48,694 bases of DNA from Aerococcus sp. (lineage in GTDB: Bacteria > Bacillota > Bacilli > Lactobacillales > Aerococcaceae). A program made the position numbers and the translations under genes. The notes beneath the pieces are model-generated. The model saw nothing but the letters and a program-made list of their open reading frames with translations. It searched no databases and was not told the DNA's origin. Positions within the stretch are counted from its first letter, which is position 1; every line of letters begins with the position of its first letter. Shown piece by piece: positions 41,579 to 48,694 of the stretch. Location of the stretch: assembly GCA_022768285.1 (NCBI GenBank), contig JALEMJ010000006.1, forward strand, positions 1 through 48,694, in the 5' to 3' direction.

Positions 41579-41623
41579 AAAGCACCGAGCGCGTCACTAT
41601 GACGCATGCATCGGTGCTTTTTT
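41579..41623 (+). terminator. Terminator after srtA, overlapping the end of the convergent gene
   Basis: AAAGCACCGA and TCGGTGCTTT form a 10-bp stem, with GCGTC/GACGC pairing inside, then T residues. The last eight codons and stop of the minus-strand SUKH-like gene lie within it. Confidence 0.88.
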
Positions 41624-42247
41624 GTAGCTATATTGCCATTTCGCTAACCAGTCACTGCTGAGGTGGCTGTGCGCGTAGTGTTCGAATAAGCGTTCATATT
41701 CTTGTTTCGATTGACAGTGCATGAAAGCGGCGTTCGCACGATGATAGGAATCGAGCGACGGATAGGGGAGGCGCTCGTAACGTTCCTCAAATAGCGCGAG
41801 AAACGCAGCGAAAGACTCAGCTACTCGGAAATGGCGGCCGGTTGAGAACTCATAGTAATCGACGGCTGGTTGATTCGATAGCGGTGCCTGGTTGTAGTTC
41901 AACGTCAATACACGATCGTGATCTTCATAGAAAATGATCTCATCGGCGTTGACCGCATGGTGGAAATGAAAGGCTGACTGGTCGAGCAGATTTGGAACCA
42001 GATAAGGCTCGTGGGACGACTGGGTGTATAAACCAGCGATGTATGGGACGTACAGGCCATTGAGGCTGTCTTTTGTCGGCTGTTTCGTAAGTACCATGCT
42101 CGGTGAGGTGTAGCCACCATTGTGGGATTGATTCAGTAAATTGTGGTACGCAATCGGCAATTCTGATACTGTGTACGCGCCTTTAATGTTTTGCTTGCTG
42201 AGATGTGTATGCTCTGTTTGTTGAAAAGGTAAACCGTATAGTTGCAT
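41597..42247 (-). CDS. SMI1/KNR4 (SUKH)-like protein
   Basis: A 216-residue soluble protein. SELPIAYHNLLNQSHNGG matches the SUKH hallmark (LPxxYxxLL..NGG), and YYEFSTGRHFRVAESFAAFLALF resembles its C-terminal half. Many SUKH proteins are immunity factors against polymorphic or contact-dependent toxins, but some have other roles. No toxin gene is nearby. AAAGGAG precedes the ATG. Its C-terminal codons are part of the srtA terminator hairpin. Confidence 0.65.
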   Translation of the reverse strand: MQLYGLPFQQTEHTHLSKQNIKGAYTVSELPIAYHNLLNQSHNGGYTSPSMVLTKQPTKDSLNGLYVPYIAGLYTQSSHEPYLVPNLLDQSAFHFHHAVNADEIIFYEDHDRVLTLNYNQAPLSNQPAVDYYEFSTGRHFRVAESFAAFLALFEERYERLPYPSLDSYHRANAAFMHCQSKQEYERLFEHYAHSHLSSDWLAKWQYSYKKAPMHAS

Positions 42248-42303
42248 TCATTGACTCCTTTGCTGCGTGGTAACAGCTATCATACCACTTCTTAAAAAAT
42301 TCT

Positions 42304-42334
42304 TTGAAAAAAGCACTAAATTATCTGTTATGAT
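42304..42334 (+). promoter_or_regulatory. Possible promoter of the unknown gene-ddl-murF operon
   Basis: TTGAAA (42304-42309) and an extended -10 TGTTATGAT (-10 at 42329-42334) are 19 bases apart. Confidence 0.5.
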
Positions 42335-42364
42335 AGGGTGAAAACAGAAAGTGAGGTGTACCGA

Positions 42365-43150
42365 TTGAACCGAAATGAGTTATACGTATTTACGGACTTT
42401 TCGACGAATCAAGTTGACTTGCGTGGATTCACGTCAGCAAGCTTTCAACAAGCGATGCAGCGGCCGATACACAATATCCTGGTATTATCCGGGAATGTCC
42501 CTGAGGCTGAATACGATGAGTATACACGTTTTTTTACGATTCGTGGTGACGCGGCTGTAGCGTCGTTTTTCCAATGGCAATTAGCTCATCCGGAACAACC
42601 GGTAAAGTGGGTAGATTATGTCTCAGAGGATCTCCTGCATCAACTGACGCCCGGCGAGATTGCGGAGTTATTGTATCTTCGCCACATGACACGCAGTTGG
42701 CATTCACCTTTCTTTTATAAATTACGCAATGATTACGTTTACCTCCCACAATCGGCGGATACGCTCAGAGTGTATTACCGGCGAATTTCGGAATTTTTTA
42801 ACCAATTCGCGACACGGCTTTCTGAGTTGGTTGCTGATTTGGGGACGGAGGGGTTCTCGCGCTACTTGAATTTGCTCGGTAGTCGCGCGCGAAAACCTGA
42901 AATCACGTCGCCTGGTCGCGAGGTAATGGATCGGTTGCGTCCCTTGCTTAGTGAAGGGATTATTATAGACTTTTCGAATGTCCACTATCGGGCGGTAACG
43001 ACGCTGCCAATCTATCTCATGGAGGATCGCTCCAATGACCTTTTACAGGGTGAGGTACACCATGCGCCGATCGGTTATTTACGCTATGATGCCGTCGCAC
43101 GGCAATGGCAAGTCGAAACCAAGTTCGAAAGTGACGATTTTGGAGGATAG
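42365..43150 (+). CDS. Conserved-looking protein of unknown function before ddl
   Basis: I do not recognise this 261-residue protein. It is soluble, mixed alpha/beta, and rich in Arg, Tyr and Phe, with no signal peptide or membrane segment. Short features are ELYVFTDFSTNQVDL near the start, ILVLSGNVPEAEYDEYTRFFTI, a helical middle and an acidic end. The TTG at 42365 (protein begins LNRNELYVF) follows GTGAGGTG and seems better than an upstream GTG at 42338. One base separates it from ddl, so it is probably co-expressed with the D-Ala-D-Ala genes. Confidence 0.75.
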   Translation: MNRNELYVFTDFSTNQVDLRGFTSASFQQAMQRPIHNILVLSGNVPEAEYDEYTRFFTIRGDAAVASFFQWQLAHPEQPVKWVDYVSEDLLHQLTPGEIAELLYLRHMTRSWHSPFFYKLRNDYVYLPQSADTLRVYYRRISEFFNQFATRLSELVADLGTEGFSRYLNLLGSRARKPEITSPGREVMDRLRPLLSEGIIIDFSNVHYRAVTTLPIYLMEDRSNDLLQGEVHHAPIGYLRYDAVARQWQVETKFESDDFGG

Positions 43151-43151
43151 C

Positions 43152-44249
43152 ATGAAACTCAATTTAATTTACGGTGGCAAAAGTCCAGAACACGAAATTT
43201 CCGTGTTGACCGCAATGTCGGTACAGAAAAAGCTCAATTACGATAAATACGTTGTACAGCCGATCTACATCACCAAGCAGGGACAGTGGCTCCGCGGTGA
43301 AGTACTGGAAGCACCACTCTCAGAAGATACGAACCTCTATCTTGAAGCTGCCGATCACGCTGCTTTTCGTGCGGAATCAGAAGGTACATCATTTGGCGAA
43401 GCGGTTGTACCGAGCGATGTGCTGGCAGAAGGTACGGTCGCTTTTCCACTATTGCATGGCCCGAATGGTGAAGATGGAACGATTCAAGGGTTGTTTGAGA
43501 CCTTGGATGTCCCATACGTCGGTTGTGGTGTATTAGCGAGTGCTGCTGGAATGGACAAAGTTACCTCCAAGTACTTATTCCGCGAAGCCCAAATTCCACA
43601 GGTGCCTTTTGTGTCGCTTACGCGTTATCAGTGGGAGCATGATCGTGAGCAGGCGATCAGTCGCATTGAAGGCCAATTAGTCTACCCATTGTTCGTCAAA
43701 CCTTCAAACATGGGGAGTAGCGTCGGTATCTCAGTCGTTAATAATCGCGATGAATTAGCTGATGGCATTGAAGAAGCGCTCCAGTTCGACCGCCGTTTGT
43801 TGATTGAACAAGGTGTTGACGCACGTGAAATTGAACTCGCTGTAATGGGAAATGACGATGTCCAGGTATCTGTGCCCGGTGAATTAGTCAAGGAACAGGC
43901 GTTCTACGACTACGATGCGAAATACGTCGATGATTCTGTCAAATTACAAATTCCAGCTGAATTACCGGAGGATATGGTGGCACAGCTTCAAGATTATGCT
44001 GAGCGTGCTTACCGTGTCTTGGATGGCTCGGGGCTCGCACGTTGCGACTTCTTTGTAACGAAGAACAATGCCATCTATATCAACGAAGTGAATACCTTAC
44101 CTGGATTCACCACAATCAGTATGTTCCCAATGCTTTGGGAAGCAACAGGTAAAACGTACGCCGGTATTTTGGATGAATTAATTGAGTTGGCAATCGAGCG
44201 CTACAATACCTACCACGCCCTGAGCTTCGACGGAGGCCAGCACGCATGA
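43152..44249 (+). CDS. ddl: D-alanine--D-alanine ligase
   Basis: A 365-residue ATP-grasp ligase. The start is KLNLIYGGKSPEHEIS, followed by HGPNGEDGTIQG, VKPSNMGSSVGIS and INEVNTLPGFT. In the omega loop FYDYDAKYVDD the Tyr (Y258) is the residue typical of D-Ala-D-Ala enzymes; intrinsically vancomycin-resistant D-Ala-D-Lac ligases usually have Phe there. The ATG at 43152 follows GGAGG. It overlaps murF by ATGA. Confidence 0.96.
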   Translation: MKLNLIYGGKSPEHEISVLTAMSVQKKLNYDKYVVQPIYITKQGQWLRGEVLEAPLSEDTNLYLEAADHAAFRAESEGTSFGEAVVPSDVLAEGTVAFPLLHGPNGEDGTIQGLFETLDVPYVGCGVLASAAGMDKVTSKYLFREAQIPQVPFVSLTRYQWEHDREQAISRIEGQLVYPLFVKPSNMGSSVGISVVNNRDELADGIEEALQFDRRLLIEQGVDAREIELAVMGNDDVQVSVPGELVKEQAFYDYDAKYVDDSVKLQIPAELPEDMVAQLQDYAERAYRVLDGSGLARCDFFVTKNNAIYINEVNTLPGFTTISMFPMLWEATGKTYAGILDELIELAIERYNTYHALSFDGGQHA

Positions 44250-45664
44250 TAACACTCAGGATCAATACCATCGCACGCGCTGTGCATGCCATCGACTATA
44301 CATCGACGCTCGCACACGAAGAAGTCACGGGCGTACAGTTCGACTCACGTGCTGTTGAACCCGGGGATCTCTTTGTGCCATTGCAGGGAGAACGCGATGG
44401 TCACGACTTTATCGAAAGTGCAATTGCACAGGGAGCTAAAGCGGTATTATTCAGTCATTCATTCGATGGCATGGATGCGATCGATCCTTCAGTCGCAATG
44501 ATTCAAGTCGAAGACACGCTCGCGGCATTGCAGGACCTCGCCCATGCGTACATTCAAACGCTGGATGCAAAAGTCGTAGCGATCACCGGATCTGCCGGTA
44601 AGACGACTACCAAGGATATGACTGCTGCCGCGTTATCCGGTGTGTTTAATGTCCATAAGACAGAGGGCAATTATAATAATGAAATTGGACTACCGATGAC
44701 TATCCTGTCAGCACCTGCCGATACCGAAGTTCTCGTATTAGAAATGGGCATGTCGGGTCCACACGAAATCAGTCTCTTGAGTAAGATTGCTGAGCCTGAT
44801 ATCGCAGCAATCACCATGATCGGTGAGAGTCATATTGAGTTTTTAGGTTCGCGTGATAATATCGCCAAAGCTAAGCTCGAAATTGTCGACGGGCTGAAAG
44901 ATGGAGGAACATTAATTTATCCGGGCGATGAACCGCTGTTGGCAGAATATATGCCTGAGAAAGAAACAACGTTTGAACAACTCCACGTTGGTCTCGATGA
45001 GGACGAAGATATTTACGCGATGAATATCGAAAACGATCAATTCGAAACCCGCTTCAATGTGAATCTCTCTCCGGAAGAGACGTTGACACTTCCTGTCGTC
45101 GGGAAGTATAACGTACGCAATGCGTTGATCGCCTGCGCTGTTGCCTATTTACTCGGTGTTTCTATTGAAAGTATTGCGGAGAATTTAGCGAACTTCCAGC
45201 TGACGGCTAATCGCATGCAGTGGGTAGCTGGGATCCACGAGAGTGAAATCTTGAATGATACGTATAATGCGAATCCTTCAGCCATGCGTCAGATTATTGA
45301 TACGTTCGGTGCGCTACCTAAAAAAGCGACAAATGGTCGGCGCCTATTAGTGCTCGCGGATATGCTGGAACTGGGCGAGTTTAGTCCAGCACTGCATCGC
45401 GAACTCGGTGATCATATCGATTTTGAACGCTTCCAAGGCGTTTACTTGCTCGGTCATGAGATGCGTACCCTTGCAGAGTACCTCATTGATAATAATTATC
45501 CGACTGATGCTCTGCGCTATTATGAGAGCGATCTGCAGCAATTAATTACAGACTTACAAGCGGATGTGATTCCTTACGATCAGATTCTCGTCAAAGGGAG
45601 TCACGGGATGCAGCTCATCGATGTTGTGAACACGCTCAAAGCAGATCATTCATCGGAAGCTTAG
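44246..45664 (+). CDS. murF: UDP-N-acetylmuramoyl-tripeptide--D-alanyl-D-alanine ligase
   Basis: A 472-residue Mur ligase that adds D-Ala-D-Ala to the UDP-MurNAc-tripeptide. The ATP site ITGSAGKTTTKD lies near residues 112-123, followed by EGNYNNEIGLP, LEMGMSGPHEI, and the C-domain NDTYNANPSAM. Its start overlaps the ddl stop, so the two products are made together, in line with their shared pathway. Confidence 0.96.
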   Translation: MITLRINTIARAVHAIDYTSTLAHEEVTGVQFDSRAVEPGDLFVPLQGERDGHDFIESAIAQGAKAVLFSHSFDGMDAIDPSVAMIQVEDTLAALQDLAHAYIQTLDAKVVAITGSAGKTTTKDMTAAALSGVFNVHKTEGNYNNEIGLPMTILSAPADTEVLVLEMGMSGPHEISLLSKIAEPDIAAITMIGESHIEFLGSRDNIAKAKLEIVDGLKDGGTLIYPGDEPLLAEYMPEKETTFEQLHVGLDEDEDIYAMNIENDQFETRFNVNLSPEETLTLPVVGKYNVRNALIACAVAYLLGVSIESIAENLANFQLTANRMQWVAGIHESEILNDTYNANPSAMRQIIDTFGALPKKATNGRRLLVLADMLELGEFSPALHRELGDHIDFERFQGVYLLGHEMRTLAEYLIDNNYPTDALRYYESDLQQLITDLQADVIPYDQILVKGSHGMQLIDVVNTLKADHSSEA

Positions 45665-45696
45665 TATTTTAGCGAAAAAATAATATTTAGCGTATA

Positions 45697-45762
45697 CTGA
45701 TAGGCAGACTATCAGCCAGCGCAATAACAGTGAATCGAACACGTGCGTATGTTCGATTTTTT
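45697..45762 (+). terminator. Two-hairpin element between murF and the helicase gene
   Basis: A first hairpin CTGATAG-GCAGA-CTATCAG (45697-45715) is followed by a terminator AATCGAACA / TGTTCGATT (45733-45758) with six T. Only 32 bases then remain before the helicase start, leaving little room for a separate promoter. A TATACT (45693-45698) lies upstream of both. The unit may be a simple murF terminator or an attenuator for the helicase gene. Confidence 0.7.
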
Positions 45763-45794
45763 ATATATAACTACGCAAAAGAGAGGAGCATGGG

Positions 45795-47285
45795 ATGAAG
45801 TTTAAAGACTTTAATCTATCACAACCACTATTAGATGCCGTCGATGAGATGGGATTTGAGGAAGCTACCCCGATTCAGGCACAGACGATTCAGCCGGGAC
45901 TGGAAGGACGCGACGTTCTTGGCCAAGCACAGACCGGTACCGGAAAAACGGCCGCATTCGGTTTGCCACTACTCGAAAAAGTATCACCAGACAATGATTA
46001 TCCCCAAGCGTTAGTGATTGCCCCAACGCGTGAATTAGCCATTCAAAATGGCGAAGAACTCTATCGTCTCGGGCACTTGAAAAATATTCGTATTGTTACT
46101 GTCTACGGCGGTGCCAATATCCGTAAGCAGCTCCACCAATTACAGAGTCAGACGCAAGTCGTTGTTGGTACTCCGGGACGCTTGATTGATTTGATTAATC
46201 GGGGCGCATTGAAATTGAACCACGTCGAAACATTGGTTTTAGATGAAGCGGATGAAATGCTGGATATGGGCTTTATTGATGATATTCGCACGATTATGTC
46301 AGCTTTACCGGATAAGCGCCAGACATTACTCTTTTCAGCAACGATCCCGGATGAAATTCAGAAATTAGCGACGCAGTTCATGACGGATCCGGTGCACGTC
46401 AAAATTCAAAAGCAGGTCTTAACTGCTGAAAATATCAATCAATATTACACGCGTTGTCGCGAATGGGAAAAATTCGATACCTTGTCGCGCTTTCTCGATG
46501 TCCATCATCCACAATTAGCGATCGTCTTTGCGCGTACGAAACGACGTGTCGCTGAAATCGCACAGGGACTCGTCACGCGCGGTTACTCTGCGATGGGACT
46601 GCATGGCGATATGGATCAGTACCAGCGCAATTCGGTAATGTCACAATTTAAAGAGAAAAAATTATCGATCTTAGTGGCGACTGATGTTGCGGCACGCGGA
46701 CTCGATATCAGCGGTGTCACGCATGTTTACAACTACGATATTCCACAAGATCCTGAGAGTTATGTCCACCGTATCGGGCGTACTGGACGCGCGGGACACA
46801 GTGGCTTATCCCTAACATTTGTGGATCGTCAAGAAATGGGCTACTTGCGCACCATTGAAGATCTCACTAAGCAACAGATGACGCCGCTCCGTCCACCAAC
46901 GGAAAATGAATCGCTTTCCGGACAAGTCATTCAGGCCATTCAAGAAGTAGCTGGTTTACTGGAATGGGACAACGTTTCAGAATATGAACAAGCGATCGAT
47001 ACTTTGATGAACGCCTATACGGATGAAGAACTTGCTACCGCCTTGTTGCACAGTTTGATTAAAGATTATGGCCAAGAAGTCAAAATCTCGCCGGATCATC
47101 CGTTAAAACCGAAACACAATTCGCATCATAACGGCCAGCGTAAAGGTAAATTCGGACGTGCGAAGAATTACAATAACCATTCGTCCAAACACCACTCGAG
47201 TCACAATAATCAACCGAAGAAACGGCAAAAATCGAAGCAGCAAGCGCCGGCCAAAAAAGCGAGCGCATCGTTTAAGATTAAATAG
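45795..47285 (+). CDS. cshA: DEAD-box RNA helicase, CshA-like
   Basis: A 496-residue RNA helicase. Motifs in order: Q motif FEEATPIQAQ, motif I AQTGTGKT, Ia PTRELA, Ib TPGR, II DEAD, III SAT, V ATDVAARGLD and VI HRIGRTGR. The C-terminal tail (about 430-496) is rich in Lys, Asn and His and should bind RNA. It matches CshA, which works in cold adaptation, ribosome assembly and mRNA decay. GAGAGGAG precedes the ATG. Confidence 0.95.
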   Translation: MKFKDFNLSQPLLDAVDEMGFEEATPIQAQTIQPGLEGRDVLGQAQTGTGKTAAFGLPLLEKVSPDNDYPQALVIAPTRELAIQNGEELYRLGHLKNIRIVTVYGGANIRKQLHQLQSQTQVVVGTPGRLIDLINRGALKLNHVETLVLDEADEMLDMGFIDDIRTIMSALPDKRQTLLFSATIPDEIQKLATQFMTDPVHVKIQKQVLTAENINQYYTRCREWEKFDTLSRFLDVHHPQLAIVFARTKRRVAEIAQGLVTRGYSAMGLHGDMDQYQRNSVMSQFKEKKLSILVATDVAARGLDISGVTHVYNYDIPQDPESYVHRIGRTGRAGHSGLSLTFVDRQEMGYLRTIEDLTKQQMTPLRPPTENESLSGQVIQAIQEVAGLLEWDNVSEYEQAIDTLMNAYTDEELATALLHSLIKDYGQEVKISPDHPLKPKHNSHHNGQRKGKFGRAKNYNNHSSKHHSSHNNQPKKRQKSKQQAPAKKASASFKIK

Positions 47286-47294
47286 GTATAGCAG

Positions 47295-47666
47295 ATGGCA
47301 GTTCAGGGAGTAGGCGTTGATCTCATTGAGATATCGCGTATTCAAGATATCGTGACACGCAAGCCAGCGATCGTTTCGCGCATTTTATCCGAGGCTGAAC
47401 AAAAAGATTATAATGCGATTGTGAGCGATAAGCGCAGGTACGAATATCTCGCGGGGCGCTGGGCGGTCAAAGAAGCACTCGGTAAAGCTTTAAAAACCGG
47501 GGTTTTTCCACATCACGGATTCACCGATGTCAGCGTGCTGAATGCGGCATCTGGTGCACCGTATATCGTTACATCATTAATCGACAGTGAAACACAGCAG
47601 ACTCACGTCAGTCTGACGCATACGGATACTTACGCAGCGGCGATTGTTATCATAGAAGAACAATAG
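47295..47666 (+). CDS. acpS: Holo-[acyl-carrier-protein] synthase
   Basis: A 123-residue enzyme that moves 4'-phosphopantetheine from CoA to ACP. GVGVDLIEISRI and LAGRWAVKEALGKAL carry the metal- and CoA-binding Asp and Glu. It lies 9 bases after the helicase gene with only a weak site (ATAGG), so it may depend on translational coupling. The alanine racemase gene that often follows in Firmicutes is absent. Confidence 0.95.
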   Translation: MAVQGVGVDLIEISRIQDIVTRKPAIVSRILSEAEQKDYNAIVSDKRRYEYLAGRWAVKEALGKALKTGVFPHHGFTDVSVLNAASGAPYIVTSLIDSETQQTHVSLTHTDTYAAAIVIIEEQ

Positions 47667-47699
47667 AAAAGGTGAAGCTAATCATGGCTTCACCTTTTT
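47667..47699 (+). terminator. Terminator after acpS
   Basis: AAAAGGTGAAGC and GGCTTCACCTTTT form a 12-bp stem with a short loop, followed by T. It is symmetrical enough to serve the convergent gene. Confidence 0.88.
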
Positions 47700-47705
47700 C
47701 ATTTA

Positions 47706-48694
47706 TCAGGGGATCAGCGTGCGCAGCCCTTTCGGATAGAAATTCTTGAGCAATTGATTCGTCTGCTTAGCAAACCCTACAGCAAAAGCATCGTGCGTGA
47801 GTAGGCACCAGCCATTCGGTTGTGCTTTGGGTGCTTTGAGTGCGTCACCGTGGATATATTGTTTCCACATCGATTCATCGATAGCTACGGTATTTATCGC
47901 TGCGAAATCGCGAATCGCCATCGCTAGCGCAAAACTCGGTTCAAAACGATTTTTCTTGAGTTCGCCAAGTTCAAGCCCTAGACGTCGCACACGAATCCCC
48001 TTAGGCATAGCGACAAAATCATCAGGAATGAAGTAAAGATATTGCTTCTGTTGGTGAATGTGCGCGTGCTCAGGTAACGACAGATTTAAATCACCCAGTA
48101 CATCATCCAAAAACGCGCGATCCTTGGATTTTGGTGGATTAACTGTAAAAACAGTCGGCGTGCTAGCTACTCCCTCGGTTGCGGGAAGGTGAAGTTTCGC
48201 GATGAAGTGTCCCTCGCCTTGGTGATGATGTGGCCAGAGACGGACGGTACGTACTAGTTCATCGTGTTCTCCCCAGTCAGGACGTCCGTAATCATGTGGA
48301 ATATCTGGTAAATCGATCGTATCGAGGACGAGCGGAGTGGTACTCAGCAGGTGATCAATCTGCTGCTCGTCTTCCTCCGGCGCGAACGTGCAAGTGGAAT
48401 AGATCAAGCGTCCGCCTGGTTTCAACATTTTAACTGCCTCGGCCAGAATATCCGCTTGGCGTTCGGCACAGGATTGTACCGTTTCTAACGACCAATCCAG
48501 TAAGGCATTAGGATTTTTGCGGAACATGCCTTCACCAGAGCACGGGGCATCGACGACAATACAGTCGAAAAAGGCAGGAAATGCCTCGCTCAGTGTTTGC
48601 GGGTCATTGTTGGTGACGATCGTGTGTGTCAAGCCGAGGCGTTCGACATTCTCGCTCAGAATTTTTGCGCGTTTAGGTACGATTTCATTGGCTA
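47706..48694 (-). CDS. RsmF/NOL1-NOP2-Sun family rRNA cytosine-C5 methyltransferase, start missing
   Basis: The frame is open to the window end, so the N-terminus lies outside; 328 residues are visible. ANEIVPKRAKILSENVERLG is the usual post-motif I stretch, followed by the catalytic cysteine motifs VDAPCSGEGMFRK and YSTCTFAPEEDE. The C-terminal 150 residues match the RsmF-type PUA-like extension. A TTG at 48632 is not the true start because homology continues before it. Likely target is a cytosine in 16S rRNA. Confidence 0.92.
   Translation of the reverse strand, partial: ANEIVPKRAKILSENVERLGLTHTIVTNNDPQTLSEAFPAFFDCIVVDAPCSGEGMFRKNPNALLDWSLETVQSCAERQADILAEAVKMLKPGGRLIYSTCTFAPEEDEQQIDHLLSTTPLVLDTIDLPDIPHDYGRPDWGEHDELVRTVRLWPHHHQGEGHFIAKLHLPATEGVASTPTVFTVNPPKSKDRAFLDDVLGDLNLSLPEHAHIHQQKQYLYFIPDDFVAMPKGIRVRRLGLELGELKKNRFEPSFALAMAIRDFAAINTVAIDESMWKQYIHGDALKAPKAQPNGWCLLTHDAFAVGFAKQTNQLLKNFYPKGLRTLIP

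Overview
The window looks like a chromosomal segment of a low-to-moderate GC Firmicute of the order Lactobacillales. The evidence is the scr-dnaX-ybaB-recR-tmk-holB-yabA-rsmI replication cluster, RNA polymerase delta (rpoE), a murA-rho pair, a PyrR-type attenuator, cre-like boxes, a class A sortase with LPXTG proteins, and AGGAGG ribosome binding sites. An Aerococcaceae-like (Aerococcus/Abiotrophia relative) host-associated coccus would fit, but that placement is inference. No tRNA, rRNA, CRISPR array, insertion sequence or prophage was recognised.

Layout. 1-444: end of an O-methyltransferase gene. 505-3282 (minus): pyrF-pyrE-MFS operon behind a strong promoter and a PyrR-type attenuator. 3341-3469 (minus): SRP RNA. 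3477-6323 (minus): a sortase-anchored GH84 beta-N-acetylglucosaminidase with four coiled-coil repeats, lying between scr and dnaX. 6452-14698: replication, repair and RNA-modification operon, then a YdcF-like protein and MscL. 14918-17993 (minus): lipL, an HD dNTPase-like gene and a membrane protein whose basic tail is cut by an in-frame TAG. 18086-19182: DUF1934 protein and rpoE. 19440-25184: Ugp-like ABC importer with a cytoplasmic 5'-nucleotidase-type phosphoesterase. 25306-29884: purB, a concentrative nucleoside transporter and two nucleoside hydrolases. 30150-33775: murA, rho, a YbaK deacylase and a MazG-like hydrolase. 33822-36202: sortase-anchored GH33 sialidase with its own operator. 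36324-38420 (minus): luxS and a DUF1846 gene. 38632-40773: rpmE2 and an HrtBA-like heme-export pair whose ATPase gene is frameshifted. 40848-41570: class A sortase. 41597-42247 (minus): SUKH-like protein. 42365-45664: unknown gene, ddl, murF. 45795-47666: DEAD-box helicase, acpS. 47706-48694 (minus): start-truncated RsmF-like rRNA methyltransferase.

How it fits together. Two surface glycosidases (hexosaminidase and sialidase), both behind cre-like boxes, and the sortase that could anchor them suggest carbon-regulated trimming of host glycans. The Ugp-like importer, phosphoesterase, nucleoside transporter and nucleoside hydrolases suggest scavenging of phosphorylated and nucleoside compounds. 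The cell-wall genes hold the most notable residue-level change: MurA has Asp where fosfomycin-sensitive enzymes have the reactive Cys. Ddl keeps the Tyr typical of D-Ala-D-Ala ligases.

I found no clearly new multi-gene defence or mobile system. The best leads are the Asp-type MurA, the sialidase operator, the hrtA frameshift, the amber-interrupted membrane-protein tail, the MFS gene under PyrR-type control, the Ugp-phosphoesterase operon and the Tyr-for-His nucleoside hydrolase.
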